Origin: Bacteroidota bacterium
GTDB taxonomy: Bacteria; Bacteroidota; Ignavibacteria; Palsa-1295
Length of the DNA: 64,000 nucleotides
Direction: 5' to 3'
Assembly: GCA_021324685.1 (NCBI GenBank)
Contig: JAJPIQ010000082.1
Coordinates: forward strand, 1 to 64,000
The translations under genes were made by a program, and so were the position numbers. Below, piece by piece: positions 60,677 to 64,000 of this stretch. Below the pieces are notes generated by a model. The model was not told the DNA's origin and searched no databases. It saw only the letters and a program-made list of their open reading frames with translations. Positions within the stretch are counted from its first letter, which is position 1. Each line of letters begins with the position of its first letter.

Positions 60677-61393
60677 ATGGGGATCCTACATTTCCTGCGG
60701 GATAAGGTCGTGTTGGCGCAGCGGCAGATCCTGCACCGCCTCTATATTGGCCCGAAACGGGAACGGGACGTTATCCGTGAGTTCCACAAGCTCTATTATT
60801 ATTCCAGTGTGGCCGGAAGGACCTGGAGCGATACCTGGTGGATGGGAGTCCGGGTGCTGAAATGCCCGCTCGACCTCTGGCTCTATCAGGAACTTATTTT
60901 TTCGCGAAAACCCGAGTTGATCGTCGAGACAGGAACGTATCAGGGCGGCACGGCGCACTTTCTCGCGTCGATGTGCGAACTGGTGGGGACCGGCGAAGTC
61001 CTCACGATCGATATCGAAGAACACACCGGCCGGCCGGCGCATCCTCGCATTACGTATTTGCACGGTTCCTCGACGGACGACTCTATCCTTGCCCGTGTTC
61101 GGGAGCGTGCGAAGGGGAAACAATCAGTGCTTGTCATCCTGGATTCGGACCACCGCCGAGACCATGTCCGCAGGGAAATGGAATACTACGGACCGCTCGT
61201 GACCGAAGGAAACTATCTGATCGTCGAAGATACGAACATTAACGGGAACCCGGTGTTACCCGAGTCGGGCCCCGGGCCGATGGAAGCGATCCAGGACTTC
61301 CTTCAGACGCACTCCGAATTTTCCATCGATCGCTCGATGGAGAAATTACTGATGACGTTCAATCCCGGAGGGTATTTAAAGAAAATCGGTTAG
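60677..61393 (+). CDS. CmcI-like (cephalosporin hydroxylase family) protein
   Basis: 238 residues from the ATG at 60677, 1 bp after the preceding stop. It has a Rossmann-type methyltransferase fold: LIVETGTYQGGTAHFLASMC (SAM site), VLTIDIEEHTG, LVILDSDHRRDHVRREMEYY and YLIVEDTNINGNPV. The family is called cephalosporin hydroxylase after CmcI, but most members are probable methyltransferases of unknown substrate. The stop interlocks with the convergent ABC transporter stop (TTAG at 61390-61393). Confidence 0.88.
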   Translation: MGILHFLRDKVVLAQRQILHRLYIGPKRERDVIREFHKLYYYSSVAGRTWSDTWWMGVRVLKCPLDLWLYQELIFSRKPELIVETGTYQGGTAHFLASMCELVGTGEVLTIDIEEHTGRPAHPRITYLHGSSTDDSILARVRERAKGKQSVLVILDSDHRRDHVRREMEYYGPLVTEGNYLIVEDTNINGNPVLPESGPGPMEAIQDFLQTHSEFSIDRSMEKLLMTFNPGGYLKKIG

Positions 61394-63213
61394 GCCCGGT
61401 CGAGCGATTCTTCGAGGAGTTGTCTGCGATAGAGATCGTAGTAAGACCCTTCGGCCGCAAGCAATTCCTGATGCGTCCCGCGTTCGACGATGCGGCCGCG
61501 ATCGAGTACGATGATGAGGTCCGCTTCCCGAGCGGTCGATGTGCGATGGCTGATCAGGATCGTCGTGCGAGGGGAAGGGTCCTTCCGGAGGTTGGAAAGA
61601 ATTCGTTCCTCGGTCGCGGTGTCGACGGCGGACATGGCATCGTCAAAGACGAGGATCCGTGGGTTTCGCGCGATCGCGCGAGCGATAGCCGTGCGTTGCT
61701 TTTGCCCGCCGGAAAGGGTGATGCCGCGCTCGCCGATCATAGTCTCGAACCGTTCCGGGAACTCCATAACATTGTCGTAAATATCGGCGGACCGAGCCGC
61801 ATCTTCGATGCCGACCGGCATCAGCGGTGCCACGTGAGCGGCGCCGTTCGTGCCCGGGGTTGCACCGAGGAGGCGCTCTTCCCGTTCCAGTCGCGCAGCG
61901 GCGCGCGTGCCAAAGGCGATGTTCTCGTTGATCGTCTCGGAGAAGAGGAACGGTTCCTGCGTCACGAACCCGATGTTCGAACGTAACACTTCGAGCGGGA
62001 TGGTCCGCAGGTCGTGTCTGTCGATCGTGATCGAGCCTTCGGTGACATCGTAGAGCCGGGCGATCAGGTTCACGAAGGAGGTCTTTCCGGAACCGGTGCG
62101 GCCAATAATGGCGAGCGTCGCCCCTTCTTCGATGCGGAGCGAGATATTCCGGAGCACCGGTTCCAACTCCGGCCGATAGCGGAAGGAAACGTTGTGGAAC
62201 TCGATCTCGCCGCGGATCGAAGTGATCTGCCAGTTTGTCCGCTCGGAATTTTTTATTTCGGGTTCGGTCTCGAACAGTTTAATCAGCCGCGCCATGCTGG
62301 CCGCGCCGCGCTGGACCATATTCGTTACCCACCCCAGCGCGATGAAGGGCCAGGTCAGCATCCCGAGGTACACGATGAACATCGAGAGATCGCCGATCGT
62401 AAGACGATGGTCGATAATCAGTTTGCCTCCGAAGAGGAGCAGGATGACGGTCGAGAGTCCCATGAAGGCGAAAATCACCGGCTGCATAAGTCCCTGTGTT
62501 TTCGCGAGCCGCATGTTCTTGTCGAAATATCCTTTCGCAAGGGAATTAAAGATCGACGTCTCGTAAGCTTCGCGAACGTAGGCGCGAATGACGCGAATGC
62601 CGGAGATGCTTTCGGTCGTGCGGCCAGTCATCGTCGCAAAGTGCGCCTGCACGGCATCGAAGAGAGGATGGACTTTTTTACCGATGAAATAAACCGCCAG
62701 CGACATGAGCGGAAGCGGAAGGACCGTGGCCAGCGCAAGCGTGGGCGAGATCGCGAGCATCACGCCGAAGGCGGCCAGGAACGTCGTAACGGTGTCGGCC
62801 GAATACATGACGGAAGGACCGATGAAGTAGCGGACCGCGTCGATATCGTTGGTCGCATACGCCATGAGTTCCCCCTGCGGCGTCGTCTGGAAGAACCGCG
62901 TGGAAAGCCGTTCGACGTGCGCAAGGAGATCGTTCCGAAGATCGTACTCGATGAGCCGGCTTGCAACAATGATGTTTTGCCGGACGAGGTAATAGAGGAA
63001 TCCGCTCACGAACGAAAGGAACACGATGGCAACCGCATCGAGCAGGAGCGAGCCGGCGGTTGCCGTGCCGTTCTTGATCGAGTCGATCGCGCTGCCCAGG
63101 AAATGGGGCCAGAAGACCTGCGCCGCCGAAGAAAAAACGACGAGGACCGATCCGCGCACGAACATTTTTTTATAGCGCGCGAAATAGGGAAGTAAACGTA
63201 GCAGCGATTTCAT
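61390..63213 (-). CDS. ABC exporter (fused membrane and ATPase domains)
   Basis: 607 residues, half-transporter layout of the MsbA/multidrug-exporter type. Residues about 1-310 hold six hydrophobic helices. The nucleotide-binding domain shows Walker A IIGRTGSGKTS, Q-loop GFVTQEPFLFSE, signature LSGGQKQRTAIARAI and Walker B ILVFDDAMSAVD, plus the H-loop SHRTSTAREAD. Substrate unknown; lipids or drugs are possible. Its ATG overlaps the stop of the M61-type peptidase gene (ATGA at 63210-63213). Confidence 0.94.
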   Translation of the reverse strand: MKSLLRLLPYFARYKKMFVRGSVLVVFSSAAQVFWPHFLGSAIDSIKNGTATAGSLLLDAVAIVFLSFVSGFLYYLVRQNIIVASRLIEYDLRNDLLAHVERLSTRFFQTTPQGELMAYATNDIDAVRYFIGPSVMYSADTVTTFLAAFGVMLAISPTLALATVLPLPLMSLAVYFIGKKVHPLFDAVQAHFATMTGRTTESISGIRVIRAYVREAYETSIFNSLAKGYFDKNMRLAKTQGLMQPVIFAFMGLSTVILLLFGGKLIIDHRLTIGDLSMFIVYLGMLTWPFIALGWVTNMVQRGAASMARLIKLFETEPEIKNSERTNWQITSIRGEIEFHNVSFRYRPELEPVLRNISLRIEEGATLAIIGRTGSGKTSFVNLIARLYDVTEGSITIDRHDLRTIPLEVLRSNIGFVTQEPFLFSETINENIAFGTRAAARLEREERLLGATPGTNGAAHVAPLMPVGIEDAARSADIYDNVMEFPERFETMIGERGITLSGGQKQRTAIARAIARNPRILVFDDAMSAVDTATEERILSNLRKDPSPRTTILISHRTSTAREADLIIVLDRGRIVERGTHQELLAAEGSYYDLYRRQLLEESLDRA

Positions 63214-64000
63214 TCTGAGCCGACAATTCCTTTCCGAATTGCAGCCGCAAGCGGCGACGCGTTGGGATCGATCGTTACAGGACCCGACTCCGAGTGCATC
63301 GAAGTTATTAGCGGACGCGGTTTCACGACGACTTCTGACGTCCGGCCATCTCTATCGATCGTGAGGTGGATCGTATCCTGGTTGAAGAGAACGTCCATGA
63401 CATTTTCTTTCGTTATTTTTTCACCATTGACTTTATTCAGCCGATCGCCAATCTTTAGTCCGGATGTGGCAAAAGTACTGGTACTATCGAGTGAAGTAAT
63501 AACCCACGTACTATCGCTCGCCGAATGTATCATCATGGGCGGATGCGGTTCCGGCACTGGGACATTGTTTGCAAGAATTCCCATTTTCGCTAAATAATCG
63601 TCCAGTGGCAGCGAGTCGGTGCCGTGAATATATTTATTATAAAAATCAGTAAGATCGATCCCGGCATATGCTTCGACTTTTTTGATCAGGTCTTCTTCGC
63701 GGAAGGTCTTTCCATGTTTTGCATCGTTGTTGAGAGCGAGCATCACGTCATCGAGCGATTTCTTGTTACCCGTGCGGGTACGGATCTCGATATCGAGCAT
63801 CATTGCAACGAGCGGCCCGCGCGAATAAAAAAGGGTGGCTTCTCCCATATCGAAGATACTCTCGTCGATCGAAAGCTCTTCGAGCGATTTTGCATTTGCC
63901 GATGGGGGGGCCATTTCCATCTCCCGTCTCCACTCCTCGACGTCCGAATAAAAGCGGGCCGGGGAAATGATCCCATAGCGTGATAAGAGCGTGTGGGCGT
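63210..64000 (-). CDS. M61-type peptidase C-terminal part with PDZ domain (5' end off the window)
   Basis: The frame is open to the right edge, giving about 262 residues of the C-terminal half. Visible parts: ISPARFYSDVEEWRREMEM, DMGEATLFYSRGPLVAMMLD, YAGIDLTDFYNKYIHGTD (the segment before PDZ in glycyl aminopeptidase-like proteins), then a PDZ domain around SGLKIGDRLNKVNGEKIT. The zinc motif HExxH expected upstream is outside the window, so activity cannot be judged. The layout matches M61 family peptidases; no signal peptide can be seen. Confidence 0.8.
   Translation of the reverse strand, partial: AHTLLSRYGIISPARFYSDVEEWRREMEMAPPSANAKSLEELSIDESIFDMGEATLFYSRGPLVAMMLDIEIRTRTGNKKSLDDVMLALNNDAKHGKTFREEDLIKKVEAYAGIDLTDFYNKYIHGTDSLPLDDYLAKMGILANNVPVPEPHPPMMIHSASDSTWVITSLDSTSTFATSGLKIGDRLNKVNGEKITKENVMDVLFNQDTIHLTIDRDGRTSEVVVKPRPLITSMHSESGPVTIDPNASPLAAAIRKGIVGSE

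Noticed and set aside
62014-63195. 393-residue plus-strand ORF antisense to the ABC exporter
   Set aside because: The minus-strand exporter has complete Walker and signature motifs; the plus frame has none.

Overview
The window looks like chromosomal DNA of a Bacteroidota/Chlorobi-group (FCB) bacterium with roughly mid-50s percent GC. Seven secreted proteins end in type IX secretion (T9SS) type A sorting domains of the 'YPNPF ... IYD..G' kind. Several promoters carry the Bacteroidota -7 motif TAnnTTTG, Shine-Dalgarno sites are mostly weak, and outer-membrane beta-barrel proteins are common. The style of the sorting domains and the GC content point to the Kapabacteria/Ignavibacteria side of the group, but that placement is inference. 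I saw no insertion sequence, prophage, CRISPR array or replication origin.

Layout. 1-15.8 kb: a left-truncated tail-fibre-like surface protein, a YihY-family membrane protein, a DUF4412-like secreted protein, an M16 peptidase, cysS, a GNAT acetyltransferase, beta-barrels around dapF, a T9SS beta-propeller, a VWA protein, a mannose-1-phosphate guanylyltransferase and rlpA. 15.8-16.5 kb: a non-coding stretch with a MITE-like inverted repeat, a two-hairpin structured segment ending in a terminator, and tRNA-Arg(CCG). 16.6-33.5 kb: a TPR membrane protein, then a block of six T9SS cargo genes (one of 2034 residues, one with dockerin-like and cohesin-like modules, one with an IgGFc-binding-type domain), GC-rich hairpins between them, and a relic of a seventh sorting domain.

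33.5-45.7 kb: xseA-xseB, an sdhA with no sdhB/C beside it, a beta-barrel, a 1264-residue AddA/RecB-like helicase-nuclease, a NagZ-type GH3 enzyme, a lipoprotein, a 71-residue protein and an NtrC-type regulator. 45.7-49.9 kb: REP-like repeats and a methionine operon, transcribed leftwards as SAM-I riboswitch, metB, metX, hom. Its leader is unusually long, with two overlapping mini-ORFs and a hairpin that encloses the metB start codon. 50-64 kb: fbp, dut, a hemerythrin-like protein, DUF488, a PolB-like exonuclease, a YidB-family protein, an M15-like peptidase, etfAB, a methyltransferase, a DUF47/PhoU-like protein, a Nudix hydrolase, a YdeI-family protein, a CmcI-like protein, an ABC exporter and a right-truncated M61-type peptidase.

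The clearest functional unit is the SAM-riboswitch operon: homoserine dehydrogenase makes homoserine, MetX acetylates it, and the PLP enzyme MetB adds sulfur. The T9SS block probably builds a cell-surface or extracellular matrix layer; no T9SS machinery gene lies in the window. The most novel items are the metB leader, the 20-bp tandem repeats at the metB/metX junction, the unnamed module shared by two giant surface proteins, the relic sorting domain and the inverted-repeat element after rlpA.
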